A DNA stretch of 64,000 bases, from positions 186,001 through 250,000 of the forward strand of contig DF970668.1 of NCBI GenBank assembly GCA_001270045.2. The letters run 5' to 3'. Below the pieces are notes generated by a model. It did not search any database, was not told the DNA's origin, and saw nothing but the letters and a program-made list of their open reading frames with translations. This stretch comes from Bacteroidales bacterium 6E (GTDB lineage: Bacteria > Bacteroidota > Bacteroidia > Bacteroidales > Prolixibacteraceae). The position numbers and the translations under genes were made by a program. Of the stretch, positions 52,928 to 61,631 are shown in pieces. The stretch's first letter is position 1, and each line of letters starts with the position of its first letter.

Positions 52928-54196
52928 TCAGCGCGAGCTCAGCACATCCCTTTCATATTGCTGGATTTCAGCGATGTAATCCATGCCCACCGGAACCCCT
53001 TCCTGCAAGCAGTATTGGTCCCACACGGCACTGAAGGGCATCGTCTTCAGCTCTTCGAGCATGGCCAGCCGTTCAAAGTACCGGCCCGATTCCTCGAGTT
53101 CCACCAGCTTGCGGGTGGGCTCCAGCATGGCCACCAGGAAAGCTTTCTGTGCGGCCCGGGTTCCGACAACGTATGCCCCGATGCGGTTGATCGAGGCATC
53201 GAAAAAGTCGAGCCCCACCTTCACGCGCGACAGGAAGTCGTTACGCACGATCTCGGAGGCAATCAGCTGTATCTCGTCGTTCAGGGTCACCACATGGTCG
53301 GAGTCCCAGCGAACCGGACGGGTCACGTGCAGCAACACCTCATCGACAAACTGCAGGCACGACGATATCTTGTCGCCCACCTGCTCGGTCGGGTGGAAAT
53401 GGCCGTTATCGAGACATATCAGCTTGTTGTTTTTGATGGCATATCCCAGGTAGAATTCATGCGACCCCACGGTCATCGACTCGAGGCCGATCCCGAACAC
53501 CTTGCTCTCGATGGCATCCTTCATGTGTTCCTTTGGATATTCGACAGCCATGGCCTGGTCGAGCGATTTCTTCAGCTGCGAGCGGTATCCGTTGCGGTCG
53601 ACCGGAATATCCTTCATGCCGTCGGGGATCCAGGTGTTGTGGACACAGGGGGTTCCCAACTGCCTGCCGATTTCGGCCGAGATGGCCCGGCAGCGCGACA
53701 CGTGGTCGACCCAGAAGAGCCTGATGTCCTCATCCTTGCTCGAGAGCGTAAACCCGGCGTCGGCCTTCGGATGGGCAAAACAGGTGGCGTTGAAGTCCAT
53801 GCCGATGCCCAGCTGTTTGCACCAGTCGATCCAGCTCTGGAAATGCTTCACCTCAATCTGGTCGCGGTCGACCCGCTCACCCTTGAAGTCGCCATAGATC
53901 GCGTGCAGGTTCACCCGTTGCTTTCCGGGAAGCAGCGACATCGCCTTTTCGAGGTCGGCCCGTGCCTGGTCAATCGTGCGTGCCTTCCCCGGATAGTTGC
54001 CCGTGGTCTGGATGCCCCCGCCCGAGAGGGTGGCGTCGGGGGTCTCGAAACCGCCCACATCGTCGGTTTGCCAGCAGTGCAGCGAGATCACCAGCTCCTT
54101 CATCCGCGCGATGGCGGCATCGGTATCCACCCCTATGGCGGCGTATTGTTCGCGGGCCAGTTCATACGACTTCCCCACCAGGTTCTTGTTTGTCAT
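52928..54196 (-). CDS. rhaA: L-rhamnose isomerase
   Basis: 422 residues; converts L-rhamnose to L-rhamnulose in the cytoplasm. It matches the RhaA family along its whole length: SLHCWQTDDVGGFE near the start, GNYPGKARTIDQARADLE, the metal site in SKVFGIGLESMTVGS and CLDNGHFHPTE (~residue 260), then RPVRWDSDHVV and GLDFFDASINRIGA. The 53-base gap to the upstream RhaT gene and shared strand suggest one transcript GH78-rhaT-rhaA. Rhamnulokinase and rhamnulose-1-phosphate aldolase are missing from the window. Confidence 0.96.
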   Translation of the reverse strand: MTNKNLVGKSYELAREQYAAIGVDTDAAIARMKELVISLHCWQTDDVGGFETPDATLSGGGIQTTGNYPGKARTIDQARADLEKAMSLLPGKQRVNLHAIYGDFKGERVDRDQIEVKHFQSWIDWCKQLGIGMDFNATCFAHPKADAGFTLSSKDEDIRLFWVDHVSRCRAISAEIGRQLGTPCVHNTWIPDGMKDIPVDRNGYRSQLKKSLDQAMAVEYPKEHMKDAIESKVFGIGLESMTVGSHEFYLGYAIKNNKLICLDNGHFHPTEQVGDKISSCLQFVDEVLLHVTRPVRWDSDHVVTLNDEIQLIASEIVRNDFLSRVKVGLDFFDASINRIGAYVVGTRAAQKAFLVAMLEPTRKLVELEESGRYFERLAMLEELKTMPFSAVWDQYCLQEGVPVGMDYIAEIQQYERDVLSSR

Positions 54197-54249
54197 GTTG
54201 GTATGCTATTTTATGGTTTATACTTAACTGTGTAATGTTGTAACAGAAA

Positions 54250-55278
54250 TCAGAAATTGATCACGAAGGTCGAGAAGATCAGGATGGCCAGGCCTATGAT
54301 GAGGACGGTCCAGGTGCGGGTGCTGACCCCCTTCCACTCCTTCAGGATGATGCCCCACACGTTGCTGAACACCACGTTGAGCGACATCAGGATGCTCCAC
54401 GAGAAGACCATGATCACGCTGCCCTCCTCAAAGAAGCTCTTGCCGACACCCAGCCCGAAGAACTGCGAATACCAGAGCGCACCTGCCAGGGCACAAAACA
54501 GCAGGTTGTTGACCAGGATGCTGGAGGGTACCGACACGTAATCCTTCAGGGTCTTGTTTTTGACATTCTGGAACAGGCAGTAGGCTGCATTGGTGATGAA
54601 GCCGCCCAGGGTGACCATCAGGGTGGCGGGCAGGGTGACAAACAGGCTTGAGGCACCGGCTGCGGCGGCAGCGTCGGCAATGGGCTGTCCCGCCTCAAGC
54701 CCCAGGCTGAAGCAGGCACTCATCACGCCGGCCAGCAAGGCCACCAGCAAACCTTTCCCCAGGGCGAAGTCCTTGATGGCCGCCCTTCGTTGTTCCTCCG
54801 ACATGTTTTGGTTGCGCAGCGCCCCGGCATACCCGATCACGGCAATGCCCGCGATGGCGATGCTCACGGCAATCAGCAGCATCAGACCGCTCCCCGAAAA
54901 CAGGTCGGTCCCCTTCATGATGGCCGGTATGATGGTGCCGAAGGCCGAACAGGTACCCAGCGCGATCGACTGCCCCAGGGCAATCCCCAGGTAGCGCATG
55001 CTCAGGCCGAAGGTCAGTCCGCCGACACCCCACAGGGCGCCGTAGAACATGGTCTTGAGGGCAGCACCGTCACCGGCCGAGAGCAACCCGCCCAGCGTAT
55101 GGCCGGCCGGAATGGCCAGCATGGCCCCCAGAAACGGGAACACAAGCCAGGCAAAGATCCCCTGGGTAAGCCAGAAGCTCTCCCACGACCAGTTTTTTAC
55201 CTTGTTGATGGGGACATACGAGCTCGATTGCCCGAAGCTCCCTATGGCGATCACTGCCAATCCGACCAGAAAATTCAT
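54250..55278 (-). CDS. rhaT: L-rhamnose:proton symporter
   Basis: 342 residues with ten membrane helices, close to the 344 of E. coli RhaT. The first helix begins LVGLAVIAIGSFGQSSSYVP, followed by KVKNWSWESFWLTQGIFAW, a RhaT signature. I use the ATG at 55278; the open frame extends 58 codons upstream, but that part is polar and unlike any transporter start. It would import rhamnose released by the GH78 enzyme encoded just upstream. Confidence 0.93.
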   Translation of the reverse strand: MNFLVGLAVIAIGSFGQSSSYVPINKVKNWSWESFWLTQGIFAWLVFPFLGAMLAIPAGHTLGGLLSAGDGAALKTMFYGALWGVGGLTFGLSMRYLGIALGQSIALGTCSAFGTIIPAIMKGTDLFSGSGLMLLIAVSIAIAGIAVIGYAGALRNQNMSEEQRRAAIKDFALGKGLLVALLAGVMSACFSLGLEAGQPIADAAAAAGASSLFVTLPATLMVTLGGFITNAAYCLFQNVKNKTLKDYVSVPSSILVNNLLFCALAGALWYSQFFGLGVGKSFFEEGSVIMVFSWSILMSLNVVFSNVWGIILKEWKGVSTRTWTVLIIGLAILIFSTFVINF

Positions 55279-55331
55279 GCTTGTTGATTTAGAAAGTTTC
55301 TTATTGTTATTCAGTCTCTTAACGTATGCGT

Positions 55332-58139
55332 TTACTTGTACTCGATCCTGAAGGCATAGCTTCCCGAGCCGATGGCCACGGCCAGCCCACCGCTGGTCGG
55401 GATCACCGAGCCGATGCCTTGCACGTTCCCGGCAGGCTGGTTGTTCTCCCAAAGTTTCACGCCGCCCTCATACAAGGCAAATTCCCTGTCGCCTTCCACC
55501 GGAAGCAGCACGGTGCCGCGTGTGTTGGCCGGAAGGGTAACCTGGTGGGTAAACGATCCTGCATCCTTTTGCCAGTCCGACACTACCTCGCCGGCCACTG
55601 TTCCCACCGAAGCCCGGGCATGGTCGAGACCGGCGGGCACGTGTGGTTCAATCCGGATGTCCTTATATCCTGCCGAAGTACCCTCCATGGGCGACTGTAT
55701 ACCAGCCAGGTACTTGAAGAAGTATTCGGTGATGGAGCCAAACATCTGGTGGTTATGCGAATTCTTGCCCGACCACTCCTCAAGCAGGGTGGTGGCGCCG
55801 TTTTCGATCCAGTAGCCGAAGCTTGGCCAGGTGGTCTGGGTGGCCACCCGGTAGGCCAGTTCGTTCTCGCCGCCCTGCACCAGCACCGGCCACAGGTATT
55901 TGGTGCCGATGATGCCCGTGTTCAGGTGGTTCCCCCGGGCGCGGATGTCATCCACGATGGTCTGGAACACCTTTTCCCGGTATCCGGCAGGCACCATGTC
56001 CCCCACCAGGGCCAGCAGCTGGTAGGTCTGGTATGTCTCTTGCGTCCCGTACAACCCGGTTTCCGGGTCAAAGAACCTGCGGTTGAAATGCTCCCTGATG
56101 GTATCGGCCTGTGCGGCATAATACGTCTGGTCTCCGGTGTGGCCCAGCGTGCCGGCTATTTCGGAAAGCAGCCGGTTGTTGTAATAATAATAGAAGGTAT
56201 TGACCACCGCATGCACCGGACAATCACTCTGCGCGGGGGCACACCACTCGCCCAGCGAATACCAGTAGCCGTCGAAGTTGTCGATGATCCATGGTTCCGA
56301 AGGATCATCATCGAGGCTGCCCAGCGCCTTCAGGTAGGCCAGGTATCGTTTCATGGTGGGATAATGGTCCTCCACGATGCGGGTATCGCCATAATAATGC
56401 TTCATCCAGTAAGGGATCAGGACATAGGCGCTGCCCCAGGCCACGCCGCCGCCCATGCCGCCCACCAGCACCGGCGAGGTGTTGGGGATCCGGCCGTTAT
56501 CCTGCTGCGAATCGCGCATGTCGTTGAGCCATTTGGTATAAAACGGCGCCATTTCGAAGTCGTGCATCGACGTCTCGGCAATCACCTGTCCGTCGCCATT
56601 GTACGCCCCCTTTTCGCGGTGCGGACAATCGGTGGGGTAGCTCTGCATGTTCCCCATCTGCGACCACACACCGGCGCGGTAGATGCGGTTTAGCAATGAA
56701 TCCGACGATTCGAACCGGCTGTTGCGCGGATTGGCCGAGCGTACCACCCTGCCAGTGATTTTCAGTTGGGTGGGGGTAGAATTGTCACTGGTGGCCACCT
56801 CGATGTAACGCATGCCCGTATAGAAGAACCGGGGTTCGTAAACCTTCAAACCGTCCCCCTTCAGGGTATAGTCGGTCCAGGTCTGTGCATGGTACCGGTG
56901 TTTGGTGCTCATCTTGTCGCCCTCTTCGAGCGGTTTCGAAAACAGCGAGTCATTCAGGGTTTCCGATCCCCGTATGCGAACCGTCATCCCCGGTGTTCCC
57001 TCAATCTCCATCTTCCACCATCCGGCAATGTTTTGTCCGAGGTCAAACAGGAACACCCCCGGTTCAGGATTGGTCTGTGCCACCGGCACGATGGTTTCGG
57101 TCACCTTGATCGGCGGAGTGAGCTGCGATTTCAGTTTTCCCCCGGGTTCCCTGGCTATGGTTACCGGTTGCCAGGCCGGGTCGTCAAAACCGTTTTCCGA
57201 CCAGCCTGCAGGTTCCTTGTTGGCATCGTAATCCTCGCCTCCGTAAAGATTATTGAAGGTGATGGGCCCCTCCCCTGTTTTCCACGAATCGTCGGAGACC
57301 ACCACTGATTGGCTGCCATCGGCATAGGTGACCATCAGCTGCATAATCAGGCAGGGATTGCCCAGCGAGCCGTCGCCCTGTCCCCAGCTATAGCGGTCGG
57401 GGGTACGTCGCAGGTTCCAGGCACCGTTGCCCAGCATGGCGCCCACCGTATTGGTTCCCTTTTCGAGAAACTCCGTCACGTCATATACTGAATACAATAT
57501 CGTTTCGCGGTAGTCGGTCACCCCCGGGTCGAGCACATGGTCGCCCACCTTTTGCCCATTCAGGTACAACTCATAAAACCCGGCGGCCGTTACGTAGGCA
57601 TACGCCTCTTTCACCCGCTTTTCGGCCACAAACTCCTTGCGCAGGAGCGGACTGGCATCCACGATTTCGGCGGCCGTGGTGATCCACTGCGCCTGCCAAT
57701 CATTTTCGGCCAGCAGTCCGGTGTGAAAGAAGGCAGGTTCGCTCCAAACGGCATCGTGGTCGTTAACCCACACCCCAACCCTCCAGAAGTAGCGGGTATT
57801 GCTTTTCAGGGCATTGCCTTCCCAATCGATGTTGACACTCTCACCCGAGCTGACTACACCCGAATCCCAGGCATCGCCCGTTTCCTGTCGGACGGCCTTT
57901 TCCGATTCGCCCACGATGATCCGGTAAGCCACCTGGACGACATCACGCTCACGGGAGTCGATCTTCCACGAAAAGCGGGGCTGGGCCACATCCACGCCCA
58001 GCGGGTTGGTGAGGTATTCGACTGTCAGGGAGGTCACCTGGTGCGATTTGGGCGACTGGCACGAGAAGGCAGCCGCCATGGCAAGGACGAGCACCCATAT
58101 GCGGAACGGCCCGGCGAATAGTTGGTTTATCTTTTTCAT
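55332..58139 (-). CDS. GH78 alpha-L-rhamnosidase lipoprotein
   Basis: 935 residues with a lipobox (AFSCQSP, Cys28). Domain order is that of GH78: N-terminal Fn3-like sandwich (VEYLTNPLGVDVAQPRFSW), carbohydrate-binding beta domain (YELYLNGQKVGDHVLDPGVTDY), the second beta domain, an (alpha/alpha)6 barrel with the acid-bearing DCPHREKGAYNGDGQ near residue 505, and a C-terminal beta domain. It releases L-rhamnose from rhamnogalacturonan-, ulvan- or plant-glycoside-type substrates. First gene of the minus-strand rhamnose unit, with RhaT and RhaA behind it. Confidence 0.94.
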   Translation of the reverse strand: MKKINQLFAGPFRIWVLVLAMAAAFSCQSPKSHQVTSLTVEYLTNPLGVDVAQPRFSWKIDSRERDVVQVAYRIIVGESEKAVRQETGDAWDSGVVSSGESVNIDWEGNALKSNTRYFWRVGVWVNDHDAVWSEPAFFHTGLLAENDWQAQWITTAAEIVDASPLLRKEFVAEKRVKEAYAYVTAAGFYELYLNGQKVGDHVLDPGVTDYRETILYSVYDVTEFLEKGTNTVGAMLGNGAWNLRRTPDRYSWGQGDGSLGNPCLIMQLMVTYADGSQSVVVSDDSWKTGEGPITFNNLYGGEDYDANKEPAGWSENGFDDPAWQPVTIAREPGGKLKSQLTPPIKVTETIVPVAQTNPEPGVFLFDLGQNIAGWWKMEIEGTPGMTVRIRGSETLNDSLFSKPLEEGDKMSTKHRYHAQTWTDYTLKGDGLKVYEPRFFYTGMRYIEVATSDNSTPTQLKITGRVVRSANPRNSRFESSDSLLNRIYRAGVWSQMGNMQSYPTDCPHREKGAYNGDGQVIAETSMHDFEMAPFYTKWLNDMRDSQQDNGRIPNTSPVLVGGMGGGVAWGSAYVLIPYWMKHYYGDTRIVEDHYPTMKRYLAYLKALGSLDDDPSEPWIIDNFDGYWYSLGEWCAPAQSDCPVHAVVNTFYYYYNNRLLSEIAGTLGHTGDQTYYAAQADTIREHFNRRFFDPETGLYGTQETYQTYQLLALVGDMVPAGYREKVFQTIVDDIRARGNHLNTGIIGTKYLWPVLVQGGENELAYRVATQTTWPSFGYWIENGATTLLEEWSGKNSHNHQMFGSITEYFFKYLAGIQSPMEGTSAGYKDIRIEPHVPAGLDHARASVGTVAGEVVSDWQKDAGSFTHQVTLPANTRGTVLLPVEGDREFALYEGGVKLWENNQPAGNVQGIGSVIPTSGGLAVAIGSGSYAFRIEYK

Positions 58140-58267
58140 GGTTGGTCGTATTGATCTACGTTGTCAAGAAAGCCTTAAAATTAGGGGATTCCTTGTAATA
58201 TCCCCCCTTATGTAAAGAAAAAAACAGGGAAAATCATGGCAGTCTCCCCTTTTTGCAGAAACCGGGA

Positions 58268-58307
58268 TCCACATAAATAAAGAGGGTGACCAATTCGGCC
58301 ACCCTCT
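58268..58307 (-). terminator. Intrinsic terminator after the malic enzyme gene
   Basis: AGAGGGTG (58281-58288) and CACCCTCT (58300-58307) form the stem around an 11-base loop. On the minus strand it is followed by TTATTTATGT. It separates malic enzyme from the GH78 unit. Confidence 0.8.
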
Positions 58308-58334
58308 CCGTACATTATTATATATACGGTGTCA

Positions 58335-60605
58335 TCACCCCTTTTCCTGGGCATCGATCACGGCGATGGCCGTCATGTTGACGATCTCGCGCACCGAGCT
58401 GTCCATCTGCAGGATATGCACCGGCTTCTTCATCCCCATCAGGATGGGGCCGATGGCCTCGTAACCCGACAGTGACTGGAGCGTTTTGTAAAGGATGTTC
58501 CCCGAGTTGAGGTCGGGGAAAATGATGGCGTTGACCTGTCGGTTCCCGATTCGCGTAAAAGGATACTTTTCATTCCTGAGATTTTCGTCGAAGATGATGT
58601 TGGCCTGCATTTCGCCGTCGACGACCAGTTCGGGCATCTCGCGGTGAAGAATCTGCACCGCCTCCCATACATGCGCATGCTCACCCGGTCCCCGGTACGA
58701 ACCCAGGGTACCGAAAGAGGCAAAAGCCATCACCGGCTCGATCCCGAAATGGCGTATCTCCTTAGCCGTCATCTTCGCGATATCAACCAGGGCGCGGGCG
58801 TCGGGCTGCACGTTGACCGTGGTGTCGGCCAGGAACAGCGGCCCCCGTTTGGTCATGATCACATACATGCCCGCAATGCGCTTGCAGTGTTCGTCGACGC
58901 CTATGCAATGGAGGGCTGGACGTATGGTATTGGGATAATTTCGCGAAAAGCCCGACAGGAACGCATCGGCCATTCCCGTCTCGACCATCATGGCCCCGAA
59001 ATAGTCGCGGTTCATCATCATTTCGGTGGCATCCTCAAAGGTCATGCCCTTCCGTTTTCTCTTTTCGTACAGCTTATGGGCAAAGTCTTCGCGCAGCGAA
59101 GCCGTTTCCGGGGCATGCAGGTCGATGATCTCCGGACTGGGGATATGCAGCGAATGTTCGCGGATCAGTCCCTCGATGATTTCGCGGTTGCCCACCAGCA
59201 CCGGGTGCGCCATGTTGTCGCCCATGACCGTCTCGACGGCCTTGAGGATCCTGAAATTGTTGGCTTCGGCATACACCACCCGTTTGGGCTGGGCAGCCGA
59301 CTTGTTGCGCAGGTACATCACCAGGGTATTATCGATCCCCAGCCGCTGCCTGAGTCCCGCCCGGTAGGCATCCCAGTCGGTGATCGGCTCGCGCGCAACG
59401 CCAGTCTCCATGGCCGCCTGCGCCACTGCCGGGGCCACCCGGGTGATCAGCCGCGGATCGAGCGGTTTGGGAATCAGGTACTCCCTGCCAAACGAGATGT
59501 TGCCCATGTTATAGGCCTGGCTTACCATGTAGGGGACATCCTCGCGCGTGAGCGACTGCAGGGCATACACTGCCGCAATTTTCATCTCCTCGTTGATGGT
59601 CGAAGCCCTCACGTCGAGTGCCCCCCTGAAGATGAAGGGAAAACCCAGCACGTTGTTGACCTGGTTGGGATAATCGCTGCGGCCCGTGGCCATGATGATG
59701 TCGGGACGCGATTCCATGGCCGTTTCGTAGGCGATTTCGGGATCCGGGTTGGCCAGGGCGAACACGATCGGGTTGGCGGCCATGCTTCTCACCATTTCGG
59801 GGGATACCACATTGGCCACCGACAATCCCAGGAATACGTCGGCATTCACCATGGCTTCGGCCAGTGTCGAAACTTCGCGGTCGGTCACGAACTGCATCTT
59901 CACGGGGTTGAGGTCCTTGCGGTTCCGGTTGAGCACCCCCTTGCTGTCGACCATCACGATGTTTCCGGGGAGGGCCCCCAACGAAAGGTAGAGCTTGATG
60001 CACGAAACCGCTGCGGCCCCGGCGCCGTTCACCACGATGCGCACCTCACCGATCTTCTTGCCCGCCAGTTCGAGGGCATTCAGCAAAGCCGCACCCGATA
60101 TGATGGCCGTGCCGTGTTGGTCGTCGTGGAATACCGGAATATCGAGCATCCCCTTCAGCTTCTCCTCGATGTAGAAACATTCGGGCGCCTTGATGTCCTC
60201 GAGGTTAATCCCCCCGAAGGTCGGGGCGATGGCCCTTACCACCTCGATCAGGCGGTCGGGGTCCTTCTCGTCGACCTCAATGTCGAACACGTCGATGTCG
60301 GCAAACCGCTTGAACAAGATGCCCTTGCCCTCCATGACCGGCTTTCCGGCTACCGGGCCGATATCGCCCAGTCCCAGGACCGCGGTCCCGTTCGACACGA
60401 CGGCCACCAGGTTGCCCTTGGCCGTGTAAAGGTATGCATCCTCAGGACGCTCATGGATGTCGAGACAAGGCTGGGCCACACCCGGGGTGTAGGCCAGCGA
60501 CAGGTCGTGTTGTGTACTGCTTGGTTTGGTGGCGATGACCTCGATCTTCCCGCGACGGCCCATGGAATGGTAATCCAGGGCCTCTTGCCTGCTTATTTTA
60601 GCCAT
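58335..60605 (-). CDS. NADP-dependent malic enzyme with phosphotransacetylase-like domain
   Basis: 756 residues. The N-terminal ~430 are malic enzyme ([37 protein letters not shown], and the Rossmann loop [13 protein letters not shown]), converting malate to pyruvate and CO2. The C-terminal ~320 resemble phosphotransacetylase ([35 protein letters not shown]), which in MaeB-type enzymes is regulatory, often binding acetyl-CoA. The ATG at 60605 gives the normal [13 protein letters not shown] start. Length matches MaeB. Confidence 0.94.
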   Translation of the reverse strand: MAKISRQEALDYHSMGRRGKIEVIATKPSSTQHDLSLAYTPGVAQPCLDIHERPEDAYLYTAKGNLVAVVSNGTAVLGLGDIGPVAGKPVMEGKGILFKRFADIDVFDIEVDEKDPDRLIEVVRAIAPTFGGINLEDIKAPECFYIEEKLKGMLDIPVFHDDQHGTAIISGAALLNALELAGKKIGEVRIVVNGAGAAAVSCIKLYLSLGALPGNIVMVDSKGVLNRNRKDLNPVKMQFVTDREVSTLAEAMVNADVFLGLSVANVVSPEMVRSMAANPIVFALANPDPEIAYETAMESRPDIIMATGRSDYPNQVNNVLGFPFIFRGALDVRASTINEEMKIAAVYALQSLTREDVPYMVSQAYNMGNISFGREYLIPKPLDPRLITRVAPAVAQAAMETGVAREPITDWDAYRAGLRQRLGIDNTLVMYLRNKSAAQPKRVVYAEANNFRILKAVETVMGDNMAHPVLVGNREIIEGLIREHSLHIPSPEIIDLHAPETASLREDFAHKLYEKRKRKGMTFEDATEMMMNRDYFGAMMVETGMADAFLSGFSRNYPNTIRPALHCIGVDEHCKRIAGMYVIMTKRGPLFLADTTVNVQPDARALVDIAKMTAKEIRHFGIEPVMAFASFGTLGSYRGPGEHAHVWEAVQILHREMPELVVDGEMQANIIFDENLRNEKYPFTRIGNRQVNAIIFPDLNSGNILYKTLQSLSGYEAIGPILMGMKKPVHILQMDSSVREIVNMTAIAVIDAQEKG

Positions 60606-60875
60606 AGTTTCGGTTGATTTAATTTTCCGATGAAGGTACACAGAATCAAGCGCTTGTGAAATTGAAACATATCAATGGAAAGGTTGATTTCCCGGGCGGT
60701 TTTTTACGCATCTGCATCAATACCTTTCCCAAAACCCTGGTGGATGATGATTGTTTGCCCCTTTCACGGCAGGGCCAAATGATCACGCAGGAGGCAATCA
60801 TGGAAAAATTCCCGTAAGGCAGAAACAAAACCCGTCCGGAATTCGTTATAGGAACAATTCTTAAAAGATTTTGAC
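60606..60875. other. Divergent gap between malic enzyme and thiol peroxidase
   Basis: 270 bases separating two divergent genes. It must hold promoters for both. I see only degraded boxes (for example TACCTTCA on the minus strand near 60640) and no strong dyad or small gene. Confidence 0.4.
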
Positions 60876-61394
60876 ATGAAAAAAGACAATACCAAAGTGA
60901 CCTTCAAGGGAAATCCCATGACCCTGCTGGGCGAGCCCGTGAAAGTGGGTGACAAGGCCCCCGATTTCAGCGTGATTGACGCCACCCTTAGCCCGAAAAG
61001 CCTGAAAGACTATGCAGGCAAGGTAAAGGTGATGGCCATTTACCCGTCGATCGATACCGGCATTTGCGCCGCGCAGAACCGGAAGTTCAACGAACTTGCC
61101 ACGAAAATGTCGGACGACATCGTCGTGCTGTCCATATCGTGCGACCTGCCCTTTGCCCAGAGCCGTTTCTGCGGGGCCGAGGGACTGAACAACGTGGTGA
61201 CCCTTTCTGACCACAAGGCGACCGACTTCGGGCTGAACTACGGGTTCCTGATCGAGGAGCTGAGGCTGCTCGCCCGCGGCACCGTGATCGTCGACAAAAA
61301 CGACACCGTGCAATACGTCGAATTCGTTCCCGAGATCGCCACCGAGCCCAATTACGATGCGGCGATGGCGGTCATCAACAAGCTGATGGCTTAA
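60876..61394 (+). CDS. tpx: Thiol peroxidase
   Basis: 172 residues, Tpx-type peroxiredoxin that reduces hydroperoxides using thioredoxin. The peroxidatic Cys64 lies in PSIDTGICAAQ, where most homologues have TPVC or SVC; the resolving Cys99 is in QSRFCGAEG, with a third cysteine at 89. The start METHIONINE at 60876 gives KVTFKGNPMTLLGE, the family start. A strong terminator 27 bases downstream makes it a single-gene unit. Confidence 0.95.
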   Translation: MKKDNTKVTFKGNPMTLLGEPVKVGDKAPDFSVIDATLSPKSLKDYAGKVKVMAIYPSIDTGICAAQNRKFNELATKMSDDIVVLSISCDLPFAQSRFCGAEGLNNVVTLSDHKATDFGLNYGFLIEELRLLARGTVIVDKNDTVQYVEFVPEIATEPNYDAAMAVINKLMA

Positions 61395-61420
61395 CATATT
61401 CAATTAAAATATCCCTCCCA

Positions 61421-61453
61421 AAACGGCACCCTCGGTTGTGCCGTTTTTTTTTT
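61421..61453 (+). terminator. Intrinsic terminator after tpx
   Basis: AACGGCAC (61422-61429) pairs perfectly with GTGCCGTT (61438-61445), and ten Ts run from 61444 to 61453. Confidence 0.9.
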
Positions 61454-61573
61454 CGCCAAACCTGTCGTAATTACAATTTCATTTTCACGGTATTGAACCA
61501 AATTGAAAATTGTTTGTTCGGGACTTTTAAAATATTGTTTTTAAAAGTTAAAATAGTTTAAAATGATTTTTTG

Positions 61574-61581
61574 TATGTTTG
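61574..61581 (+). promoter_or_regulatory. -7 box upstream of the second SusC gene
   Basis: TATGTTTG fits TAnnTTTG and lies 50 bases before the ATG in a very AT-rich leader. The -33 TTG is not clear; TTGTTT at 61535 is further than usual. Confidence 0.5.
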
Positions 61582-61631
61582 CGAATTGAGGGTTGTACAT
61601 GTAAAAAATTATTAATCTTAATTAATTGTTT

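Noticed and set aside
52916-54235. 439-codon open frame antisense to rhaA
   Set aside because: rhaA matches its family over its full length, so the antisense frame is incidental.
55326-56693. 455-codon open frame antisense to the GH78 gene
   Set aside because: Composition artefact of a GC-rich gene.
58644-60617. 657-codon open frame antisense to malic enzyme
   Set aside because: It mirrors a GC-rich, well-identified gene; the translation is rich in His, Gly and Arg and has no family motifs.
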